Shown: one piece after another, positions 57,172-64,000 of the stretch
Layout of the letters: every line of letters starts with the position of its first letter
How positions within the stretch are numbered: position 1 is the stretch's first letter
Assembly: GCF_028863665.1 (NCBI RefSeq)
Contig: NZ_JARBFX010000005.1
Location: 186,001 to 250,000, forward strand
Length of the DNA: 64,000 bases
From: Aquabacter sediminis
GTDB lineage: Bacteria; Pseudomonadota; Alphaproteobacteria; Rhizobiales; Xanthobacteraceae
Direction: 5' to 3'
Notes under the pieces: generated by a model
Databases searched by the model: none
What the model saw: the letters and a program-made list of their open reading frames with translations, nothing else
What the model was told of the DNA's origin: nothing
Made by a program: the position numbers and the translations under genes

Positions 57172-58020
57172 TCACTGATCCTTTTCATGCGGCGCGGGCA
57201 CGCGCACAACGCCTCCACCGGCCAGACCTACATCCACCGCCGGGCGCCCCTTCTCCTGCGCCAGCGCGAAGTTCGAGGCGGCGGGGCGCGGCAGGGGCGC
57301 CTGACCGATCTGATGGGCGGTGCCGCGGAAGGAAATGAACACGAGGCTCCGACGGTCGCGCGAGGGCACCGCGAGGTCCGTGACTCCATCCCCGTCGAAG
57401 TCCGCTGCGGTCGAAAGGCCCTGCGCGGCTGAGCCGGCCACATGGTTGGAGACGCCCGGAAAGGTGGCGATCTCCTTCAGTTGTCCCTGGTCCAGCGTGT
57501 ACACCCGGAGCAGGCCGACCACGTGGGGCTGCTGCACATAGGCGACGTCCAGCCGGCCATCTCCATTATAGTCGGCGATGGGAACCGGGTTGAGCCAGCG
57601 GTGCGGCGCGCCGGTGGAAGGGCTGTGCGCCACCATGCGCAACGTGTCTCCGGCGAGCGCGATCACCACAAGGTCGGTGCCCGTGCGACGGTTGCTGCGC
57701 ACCAGGACAATCTCGTCCTGGCCGTCGCCGTCGAGGTCGGCAAGGCGGGGGATGCGATCCTCGAACACCTCGTCTTCCGGCAAGACGAGGCTCACCACAT
57801 GCCCTTCGCGGGTGCGGACCACCAGCCGCGCCGCCTCCATGCGGGCGCCCAGGACGAAATGATCGTAGCGGCCCGTGGGATCGCTCAGCCAGGCCAGTGC
57901 GATATGTCCCGTGCCCGTGGCGACCACCGAGCCGGGCAAGGGCGCGCCTGCCTCACCGGCATGAGCGGGCGGCGGGAAGGCGAGGAGCAGGAACGCCAGA
58001 GCAAGAGCGGCGCGCGACAT
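57172..58020 (-). CDS. Secreted FG-GAP/VCBS repeat protein
   Basis: 282 residues with a signal peptide ending at AHAG. Three repeats carry the Asp-rich loop DLDGDGQDE, DYNGDGRLD and DFDGDGVTD, typical of calcium-binding beta-propeller blades. Its role is unknown. It is antisense to the proB-proA pair and only six bases from proB. Confidence 0.85.
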   Translation of the reverse strand: MSRAALALAFLLLAFPPPAHAGEAGAPLPGSVVATGTGHIALAWLSDPTGRYDHFVLGARMEAARLVVRTREGHVVSLVLPEDEVFEDRIPRLADLDGDGQDEIVLVRSNRRTGTDLVVIALAGDTLRMVAHSPSTGAPHRWLNPVPIADYNGDGRLDVAYVQQPHVVGLLRVYTLDQGQLKEIATFPGVSNHVAGSAAQGLSTAADFDGDGVTDLAVPSRDRRSLVFISFRGTAHQIGQAPLPRPAASNFALAQEKGRPAVDVGLAGGGVVRVPAPHEKDQ

Positions 58021-58208
58021 GATCAGGTCTCCTCCGCCAGGGCGTGGCGGATCGGGATGCTATGCGTGTCATACGCAGCTTCGCCGTCGGCCATTACACC
58101 AAGTGGAGGCCGCTCGGCGCCTGCGCCCCTGTCACGGGAGGTGAGGCGATGCTATGTGTGACCTCCCGCCGGGTCAGGCGGGCCAGAACATTACCCGTGA
58201 GCAAAGCC

Positions 58209-59531
58209 ATGTCCGTCTCGTCCGCTGCCCGTGCGATGGTCCCCTCCCTTGAGGGGTCTGCCAAGCCGCCGGCGGACGTGAATGCCTATATGCTCGACCT
58301 CGGCCGCAAGGCGCGCTCTGCCGGCCGCATCCTCTCCGTGGCCCATGCGGACCAGAAGACCGCCGCTCTGAAGGCCGCCGCCGCCGCAATCCGCGCCGCC
58401 GCCCCCGCCATCCTGGAGGCCAATGCCCGGGACCTGGAGCGCGCCAAGGCGGATGGCATGAGTGCGGCCTTCCAGGATCGTCTGGCGCTCACGCCCGCGC
58501 GGGTGGAGGCCATCGCCGCCGGCGTGGACATGGTCGCGGCGCTGCCCGATCCGGTTGGCGCCGTCACCGAGAGCTGGACGCGGCCGAACGGCCTGATGAT
58601 TGAGCGCGTGCGCACGCCGCTCGGCGTCATCGGCGTCATCTATGAAAGCCGCCCCAACGTGACGGCGGACGCGGCCGCCCTGTGCCTGCGTGCCGGAAAT
58701 GCGGTGATCCTGCGCGGCGGGTCCGACAGCCTGAATTCCTCCGGCGCCATTCATGCGGCCTTCGTGCAGGGTCTGCGCGATGCGGGATTGCCCGAGGACG
58801 CGGTGCAGTTCGTGCCGTTTGCTGATCGCGCCGCCGTGGGCGCCATGCTGGCGGGGCTCGGCGGCAATCTGGACGTCATCGTGCCGCGTGGCGGCAAGGG
58901 CCTGGTGGGCCGGGTGCAGACTGAGGCGCGGGTGCCGGTTTTCGCGCATTTGGATGGCATCGTGCATGTCTATGTGCACGGGGCGGCGGATCTCGAAATG
59001 GCCAAGACCGTGCTCCTGAATGCCAAGATGCGGCGCACCGGCATTTGCGGCGCGGCGGAAACGCTGCTGGTGGACGAAGCCTGCGCCGCCACCCACCTCG
59101 CCCCGCTGGTGACCATGCTGCTGGATGCCGGCTGCGAGGTGCGCGGCGACGCGGCGGCCCAGGCGGTCGATCCCCGGGTGAAGCCGGCGGTGGAGGCCGA
59201 CTGGGATACCGAATATGAGGACGCCATCATCTCCGCCAAGGTGATTGAGGGCATCGACGCGGCCATCGCCCATATCGAGGGGCATGGCTCGCACCACACG
59301 GATTCCATCATCACGGCGGACGCGGCGGCGGCGGCCAAGTTCCTCTCCGAGGTGGACTCGGCCATCGTGGTGCACAATGCCTCCACCCAGTTCGCCGATG
59401 GCGGCGAGTTCGGGTTCGGCGCCGAAATCGGGATTGCCACCGGCCGTATGCATGCGCGCGGCCCGGTGGGCGCCGAGCAACTCACCACTTTCAAGTATCG
59501 CGTGCACGGCACCGGCCAGACCCGTCCGTGA
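58209..59531 (+). CDS. proA: Glutamate-5-semialdehyde dehydrogenase (gamma-glutamyl phosphate reductase)
   Basis: 440 residues. The catalytic cysteine lies in [10 protein letters not shown], and [18 protein letters not shown] and [12 protein letters not shown] are standard ProA motifs. It reduces glutamyl-5-phosphate in proline synthesis. ATG 58209 is used; an in-frame GTG is at 58197. Its stop overlaps nadD. Confidence 0.95.
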   Translation: MSVSSAARAMVPSLEGSAKPPADVNAYMLDLGRKARSAGRILSVAHADQKTAALKAAAAAIRAAAPAILEANARDLERAKADGMSAAFQDRLALTPARVEAIAAGVDMVAALPDPVGAVTESWTRPNGLMIERVRTPLGVIGVIYESRPNVTADAAALCLRAGNAVILRGGSDSLNSSGAIHAAFVQGLRDAGLPEDAVQFVPFADRAAVGAMLAGLGGNLDVIVPRGGKGLVGRVQTEARVPVFAHLDGIVHVYVHGAADLEMAKTVLLNAKMRRTGICGAAETLLVDEACAATHLAPLVTMLLDAGCEVRGDAAAQAVDPRVKPAVEADWDTEYEDAIISAKVIEGIDAAIAHIEGHGSHHTDSIITADAAAAAKFLSEVDSAIVVHNASTQFADGGEFGFGAEIGIATGRMHARGPVGAEQLTTFKYRVHGTGQTRP

Positions 59532-60205
59532 TGCGGGGAGGGCGGCTCGTGCGGGTGACGCAGGCGGAGGCCGAGCGGCTGCCCATGGCCGTGCCCGGCC
59601 TGAGGGTGGGGCTGTTCGGCGGCACCTTCAATCCCGCCCATGAGGCGCACCGGGCGGCGAGCCTTCTGGCCTTGCGGCGGCTGGGGCTGGACCGCATCTG
59701 GTGGCTGGTGACGCCGGGCAATCCCTTGAAGGACAATCACCGTTTGCCCGCGCTTGCCGCCCGGGTGGCGGCGGCGCGCCAGGTGGCGCGCCATCCGCTC
59801 ATCGATGTGACCGGCGGCGAGGCCATGCTGGGCACCCGCTACAGCTGCGAGACGGTGGCGCGCCTGAAGCGGCGCATGCCGCGCCTGCGCTTCGTGTGGA
59901 TCATGGGGGCGGACAATCTCGCCTCCTTCCACAAGTGGCAGAGCTGGCGGGAGCTGGCCGATCTCGTGCCCATTGCGGTGGTGGATCGCATGGGCTCCTC
60001 GCTCGCGGCGACCGCCTCCATTGCCGGCCGGGCGCTGGCCAAATATCGCATTGATGAAAGCGACGCGGCCATCCTGCCGACCCTCTCCGCGCCGGCCTGG
60101 GTGTTCCTGCACGGCATGAAATCCCCCGTCTCCTCCACGCGCATTCGCGCTGCACAAGAGGCAGCGGAACCGGGCGGCATCGGAGAGGGAACGCGAAATC
60201 CTTGA
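59531..60205 (+). CDS. nadD: Nicotinate-nucleotide adenylyltransferase
   Basis: 224 residues. The nucleotidyl-transferase motif GGTFNPAHEAH and the late SSTRIRA motif are present. It makes deamido-NAD from nicotinate mononucleotide. The start overlaps the proA stop (GTGATG); GTG 59528 is also possible. Confidence 0.95.
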   Translation: MRGGRLVRVTQAEAERLPMAVPGLRVGLFGGTFNPAHEAHRAASLLALRRLGLDRIWWLVTPGNPLKDNHRLPALAARVAAARQVARHPLIDVTGGEAMLGTRYSCETVARLKRRMPRLRFVWIMGADNLASFHKWQSWRELADLVPIAVVDRMGSSLAATASIAGRALAKYRIDESDAAILPTLSAPAWVFLHGMKSPVSSTRIRAAQEAAEPGGIGEGTRNP

Positions 60206-60304
60206 TGTTTGCTGGATTTTAAGGCATTGTTAGCGGTGCGGCTCCAGGGATCGGCTTCGTCGGTTCCCAGGGGGCCGTTGATTTGATCGAGAGGATCTGG
60301 ACCC

Positions 60305-60703
60305 CTGTCAACGACGGCTCTTCTGGCGGCCGCCCCCAACCCGGCGCCCGCTTCAGTCTCCGAAGCGCAGCTTGATGCGGAGGAGATTCTCGCCTTCGTC
60401 ACTGCCAGCCTCGATGACGACAAGTCGGAAGACATCGTCTCCATCGACCTGCGGGGCAAGACATCCATCGCCGATTACATGGTGATCGCGTCCGGCCGCT
60501 CGCAGCGGCATGTGGGCGCCATCGCCGATCACCTGATCGAGGGCCTCAAGGCCAAGGGCGTGCGCAATGTGCGCGTCGAGGGCCAGCCGGCTTGCGATTG
60601 GGTGCTGATCGACGCGGGCGACGTGATCATCCACGTCTTCCAGCCGGAAGTCCGCAGCTTCTACAATATCGAGAAGATGTGGTCCGGCACCGCGCGCGCC
60701 TGA
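60305..60703 (+). CDS. rsfS: Ribosomal silencing factor RsfS, apparent CTG start
   Basis: 132 residues if read from CTG 60305. The conserved RsfS domain is complete: [50 protein letters not shown] and FYNIEKMW. The frame opens after a stop at 60284, and from there to the domain core (Met at 60479) it has no ATG, GTG or TTG; starting at 60479 would delete the first third of the domain. CTG 60305 has AGAGGA nine bases upstream. RsfS blocks subunit joining on L14 in starvation. Confidence 0.9.
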   Translation: MSTTALLAAAPNPAPASVSEAQLDAEEILAFVTASLDDDKSEDIVSIDLRGKTSIADYMVIASGRSQRHVGAIADHLIEGLKAKGVRNVRVEGQPACDWVLIDAGDVIIHVFQPEVRSFYNIEKMWSGTARA

Positions 60704-60737
60704 GCGTTCGACGGCCGCGCCGCGCGGAGGAGGTGCG

Positions 60738-61220
60738 GTGCGCCTTCAGCTTGTCTGTGTCGGCCGCCTGAAGGCAGGCGCCGAGCGGGAATTGGTCGGC
60801 CGCTATCTGGATCGGGCGAAGGCCTCCGGCCGCGCGCTGGGGCTGGCCGGCTTCGAGGTGGCCGAACTCTCCGAATCCGCCGCCCGCCGGGCGGAAGACC
60901 GCATGGCCGAGGAAGGCGGGGCGATCTTGAGCGCGCTTGCCCAGGGTGCCCGCATCGTGGCGCTGGATCCGCGCGGCAAGCCCCTGACCAGCGAAGACTT
61001 TTCCACTCGTATCGCCACTGTGCGCGATGCCGGCGCGCCGGCCATGGCCTTTGTCATTGGCGGGGCGGATGGCTTGAGCCCGTCCGTGCGCGACAAGGCC
61101 GACCTGCTGCTCGCGTTCGGTGCCGCCACCTTTCCCCATCAATTGGTGCGCGTCATGCTGGCCGAGCAACTCTATCGCGCCACCACCATCCTTTCGGGGC
61201 ATCCCTATCACCGGGCGTGA
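60738..61220 (+). CDS. rlmH: 23S rRNA pseudouridine-1915 N3-methyltransferase
   Basis: 160 residues of the SPOUT class, with [24 protein letters not shown] and the C-terminal [13 protein letters not shown] typical of RlmH. It methylates pseudouridine 1915 in helix 69. GTG start, preceded by GGAGGAGG. Its place after rsfS is standard. Confidence 0.97.
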   Translation: MRLQLVCVGRLKAGAERELVGRYLDRAKASGRALGLAGFEVAELSESAARRAEDRMAEEGGAILSALAQGARIVALDPRGKPLTSEDFSTRIATVRDAGAPAMAFVIGGADGLSPSVRDKADLLLAFGAATFPHQLVRVMLAEQLYRATTILSGHPYHRA

Positions 61221-61228
61221 GGGGATGC

Positions 61229-61945
61229 TCACCGTCCCGGCAGGCTGGCGCCGCCATCGACGCCGATGACCTGACCGGTGATGAAGCTGGCATCGTCCGA
61301 GAGTAGGAAGGCGATGGCCGCCGCCACTTCATAAGGCTCGCCCACGCGCCCCATGGGCACGGCCCGCAGCGCCCGCGCCTCCGATTCGCTGCCCGGCGGG
61401 CGGGCGGTGCGAAACAATTCCGTTCCGATGGGGCCAGGGGCCACTGCGTTGCAGGTAATGCCGAAGGGCGCCAGTTCCAGCGCCCAGGTGCCGGTGCAGC
61501 CCATGAGCGCCGCCTTGGCGGCGGAATAGGCGGTGCGGTCGATGCTGCCATGCATGGCGCGGCTCACCACATTGACGATGCGGCCCTGGCGACGCGCCTT
61601 CAGCCCCTCGACGAAGAACTGCGTGACCTGCACCGCCGCCCGCAGATTGAGGTCCAGGACCGTCTGGAACGTGGCAAGGTCCACCGCGCCGAACGGCTGG
61701 GGCATGACCGCGCCCACATTGTTGACGATGCCAGAGACCGTGAAGCGCGCGGCGACCTCCTCCAGGGCGGCGGCGGTGGCCTGGATGTCCGAGAGGTCGC
61801 AGGAAAGGAGCGTGCCGGGAAAGGGCACGTCCTCCACGGCGCGGGCGAGGCCGACCACGGTTCGCCCCTCTGCGGAAAGACGCCGGGCGGTGGCGAGGCC
61901 GATGCCCTTGGAGGCACCGGTGATGAGAATGGCGGTGTCGTCCAT
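61229..61945 (-). CDS. SDR-family oxidoreductase
   Basis: 238 residues. TGASKGIG fingerprint, NNVG, catalytic YSAAK and the C-terminal GQVIGVDGGASL of classical SDRs. The substrate is unknown. ATG 61945 has GGAGGAA upstream. It lies in the opposite direction between rlmH and the EnvC-like gene. Confidence 0.9.
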   Translation of the reverse strand: MDDTAILITGASKGIGLATARRLSAEGRTVVGLARAVEDVPFPGTLLSCDLSDIQATAAALEEVAARFTVSGIVNNVGAVMPQPFGAVDLATFQTVLDLNLRAAVQVTQFFVEGLKARRQGRIVNVVSRAMHGSIDRTAYSAAKAALMGCTGTWALELAPFGITCNAVAPGPIGTELFRTARPPGSESEARALRAVPMGRVGEPYEVAAAIAFLLSDDASFITGQVIGVDGGASLPGR

Positions 61946-62049
61946 GGCGTTCCTCCGCCGGCGGTGGCGCCGGGCGCACCCTTGTGGGGCCGGCTTTCTG
62001 CCGGTCATGGTTTACGTCTCCTAAACCCGCACCGGTTAAGACTGCGTTC

Positions 62050-63468
62050 ATGACCGCTCGTTCGCGCCGGCACGCTCGCATCCTGACGCTCGGGGGCCTC
62101 GCCCTTGCGGGCGCCGGCCTGCTACCGGCCGTTCTCGCGGCGCAGACCAGCCCGCAGACCGCGCCCCCCGCCGCGACGCGCCCGGCACCGCCATCGGCCT
62201 CTCCCTCTCCCTCTCCCTCTCCCTCTCCCTTGCCCTTGCCCAAGCCCCGCCCGGGCGGACGGGCCAATCTGGGCGCGGCCGATCTTGATACCGAGGCCAT
62301 ACGCGCGGAGATCGCCCGCAACACCAGCTTTCAGGCGACCCTGCGGCAGGATCTGGAGGCCGCCCGGACCGATCGCGGCCGGCTCAACCGGCTCTTGGTG
62401 GACGCCACCACGCGCATCCGCACGGTCGAGCAGCAATTGATCGACCTGGAGCCGCGCCTCGCTGCCCTCGACCGCTCCGCCGCCGACCTGCGCCAATCGC
62501 TCGCCCAGCGGCGCGACCTGCTGGCGGAGGTCTTGGCCGCTTTGGTGCGCATGGGGCGCAATCCGCCCCCGGCTCTGCTCATGCGGCCGGACGATGCGCT
62601 CGATTCGGTCCGCTCGGCCATTCTTCTGGGAGCGCTGCTGCCGGAATTGCGGGTGGAGGCGGAGACGCTGGCCGCCGACTTGACCGAATTGTCCCGCGTC
62701 CGAACGGAAATGGTCTCCGCCCAGGAGGCCCTGAAAGGTCTGCGGACCGCATTGGAAGAGGATCGCGTGCGCATCGGCGCCTTGGTGGAGGAGCGCCAGA
62801 AGCGCGAAGCCGAGGCCCAGCCGACGCAGCCGGGGGACCGGGCGCAGGCCGAGCTGGTGGCGCGGAACACGCCCGACGTGCACGATCTCGTGACAAGGCT
62901 GGAAACGGAAGTGGCCCCGGCGTCCCGTGCGGCCGATGCCGCCAAGGCCGGGACGGGCGCTTCCCCGAAGGAGGGGCCGCCCGGAACAACCGAGCTTGCC
63001 GCCCTCTCCAACCCCGCGCGCCTGTCTCCGGCCATGCCCTTCGCGCAGGCTAAAGGCTTGCTGCCGCTACCGGTCGCGGGGGTTCGGGTGCGTGAGTTTG
63101 GCGCCCAGGACGCGGCCGGCGTCACCGAGAAGGGCATGACGCTCGCCACCCGCGCCGGCGCCCAGGTGGCCTCTCCCGTGGATGGCTGGGTGGTCTATGC
63201 GGGACCCTTCCGCAGTTACGGGCAACTCTTGATCATCAATGCCGGCGGCGGGTACCATATCTTGATGGCGGGGATGGAGCGGATTTCCGTCGATCTCGGC
63301 CAATTCGTCCTGACGGGGGAGCCGGTCGCGGTGATGGGCGGCGGATCACGATCTGCCGGTTCAGCCTCGGGACAGCCGCAATTGTATGTCGAGTTCCGAA
63401 AAGACGGAGTCTCGATCGACCCCGCCCCATGGTGGGCGGCAACGGACAGTCAGAAGGTGCGCGGATGA
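62050..63468 (+). CDS. EnvC-like murein hydrolase activator (degenerate LytM)
   Basis: 472 residues. A signal peptide (to VLAAQ), a Pro/Ser-rich linker coded by a hexanucleotide repeat, a coiled coil from about 80 to 270 (TTRIRTVEQQLIDLEPR...), then a C-terminal LytM/M23 domain. The zinc sites of active M23 enzymes are replaced (GMTLAT and YVEFRKDG at the HxxxD and HxH places), as in EnvC, which activates amidases. The stop overlaps ctpA by ATGA. Confidence 0.88.
   Translation: MTARSRRHARILTLGGLALAGAGLLPAVLAAQTSPQTAPPAATRPAPPSASPSPSPSPSPLPLPKPRPGGRANLGAADLDTEAIRAEIARNTSFQATLRQDLEAARTDRGRLNRLLVDATTRIRTVEQQLIDLEPRLAALDRSAADLRQSLAQRRDLLAEVLAALVRMGRNPPPALLMRPDDALDSVRSAILLGALLPELRVEAETLAADLTELSRVRTEMVSAQEALKGLRTALEEDRVRIGALVEERQKREAEAQPTQPGDRAQAELVARNTPDVHDLVTRLETEVAPASRAADAAKAGTGASPKEGPPGTTELAALSNPARLSPAMPFAQAKGLLPLPVAGVRVREFGAQDAAGVTEKGMTLATRAGAQVASPVDGWVVYAGPFRSYGQLLIINAGGGYHILMAGMERISVDLGQFVLTGEPVAVMGGGSRSAGSASGQPQLYVEFRKDGVSIDPAPWWAATDSQKVRG
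62199..62230 (+). repeat. Hexanucleotide (CTCCCT)n repeat in the EnvC-like gene
   Basis: About five copies of CTCCCT, coding Ser-Pro repeats in the linker after the signal peptide. Because the unit is six bases, length changes stay in frame. Confidence 0.9.
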
Positions 63469-64000
63469 TGCGTCGTACGTCTTTCTTTGTTGTCGGCGTC
63501 GCGGCCGGCGCCTTGGGGGCGGTTCTCGCCACCCAGCCGGGCATGCTGTCCAGCATGGCGGCGCAGGCGGCATCGTCCGACACCTACCGCCAGTTGAACC
63601 TCTTCGGTGACGTGTTCGAGAAGGTCCGCTCCGATTATGTCGAGAAGCCGGACGACGCCAAGCTGGTGGAAGCGGCCATCAACGGCATGCTCGCCGGCCT
63701 CGACCCCCATTCATCCTACATGGACGCGAAGAGCTTCCGCGACATGCAGGTGCAGACGCGCGGCGAGTTTGGCGGCCTCGGCATCGAGGTCACCATGGAG
63801 GATGGCCTCGTGAAGGTTATCTCGCCCATCGACGACACTCCGGCCTCCAAGGCGGGCGTGCAGGCCGGCGACATCATCACCAAGCTCGACGGCGAGCAGG
63901 TGCAGGGCATGACCCTGAACCAGGCGGTGGAGAAGATGCGCGGCGCGGTCAACACGCCCATCACCCTCACGGTGGTGCGCAAAGGCCAGGACAAGCCGAT
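63465..64000 (+). CDS. ctpA: Carboxy-terminal processing protease CtpA (S41), 3' truncated
   Basis: The first 178 residues are visible; the gene runs off the window end. A signal anchor (FFVVGVAAGALGAVL) is followed by YRQLNLFGDVFEKV and GLDPHSSYMD, then a PDZ domain beginning TRGEFGGLGIEVTMEDG and reaching AGDIITKLDGEQV. The protease domain lies beyond the window. The start ATG overlaps the EnvC-like stop, so the two are translationally coupled. Confidence 0.93.
   Translation, partial: MMRRTSFFVVGVAAGALGAVLATQPGMLSSMAAQAASSDTYRQLNLFGDVFEKVRSDYVEKPDDAKLVEAAINGMLAGLDPHSSYMDAKSFRDMQVQTRGEFGGLGIEVTMEDGLVKVISPIDDTPASKAGVQAGDIITKLDGEQVQGMTLNQAVEKMRGAVNTPITLTVVRKGQDKP

Overview
This is a GC-rich chromosomal window from an alphaproteobacterium, most likely of the order Hyphomicrobiales and close to the Xanthobacter/Azorhizobium group. 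That placement is an inference from the codon use and from two familiar gene orders: rplY-pth-ychF-maoC-maoC, and obgE-proB-proA-nadD-rsfS-rlmH-envC-ctpA. There is no rRNA, phage, transposase or CRISPR array. Two tRNA genes are present, Leu(UAA) and Val(CAC).

Layout. Bases 1-2653 hold the end of a three-gene operon for oxidation of an amino or imino acid (2Fe-2S/FAD subunit, FAD subunit, DapA-type lyase). Bases 2682-18003 are mostly housekeeping and signalling genes: tRNA-Leu, a DoxX protein, an IscA-type Fe-S carrier, a large GGDEF/EAL protein, ettA, rpiA, gph, tRNA-Val, a second diguanylate cyclase, an L,D-transpeptidase and a DinB protein. Bases 18020-26143 hold opgH (mdoH) and then an unusual cluster: an MDR dehydrogenase, a degenerate 6-pyruvoyl-tetrahydropterin synthase homologue, a GT4 glycosyltransferase, a methyltransferase, a cytochrome b561, a stand-alone RibD-type reductase and a GTP cyclohydrolase II with a decayed N-terminal domain. 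This cluster is the best candidate for an undescribed pathway.

Bases 26387-35901 hold an SDR, an uncharacterised protein joined to a split chromate transporter, and two large tandem secreted paralogues. One of these carries nine copies of a 120-bp repeat. Bases 36045-44259 hold the divergent katA/oxyR pair, purMN, an orphan molybdopterin oxidoreductase and two tandem TerC-family transporters separated by a terminator and a dyad. Bases 44655-54006 hold ndk, two MaoC hydratases, ychF, pth, rplY, a tiny lipoprotein, a complete ABC importer and priA. Bases 54158-64000 are the obgE-to-ctpA block, interrupted by a vapBC toxin-antitoxin pair, an FG-GAP protein and an SDR. The rsfS gene in this block seems to lack any ATG, GTG or TTG start.

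How the genes work together. The last block couples ribosome assembly (obgE, rsfS, rlmH), proline synthesis, NAD synthesis and cell-wall/periplasmic proteolysis (envC-like, ctpA). The katA/oxyR pair is a self-contained peroxide response. The 19.9-26.1 kb cluster would start from GTP (GTP cyclohydrolase II), reduce a pyrimidine intermediate (RibD reductase), and then methylate and glycosylate a pterin- or flavin-like product. This last statement is inference.
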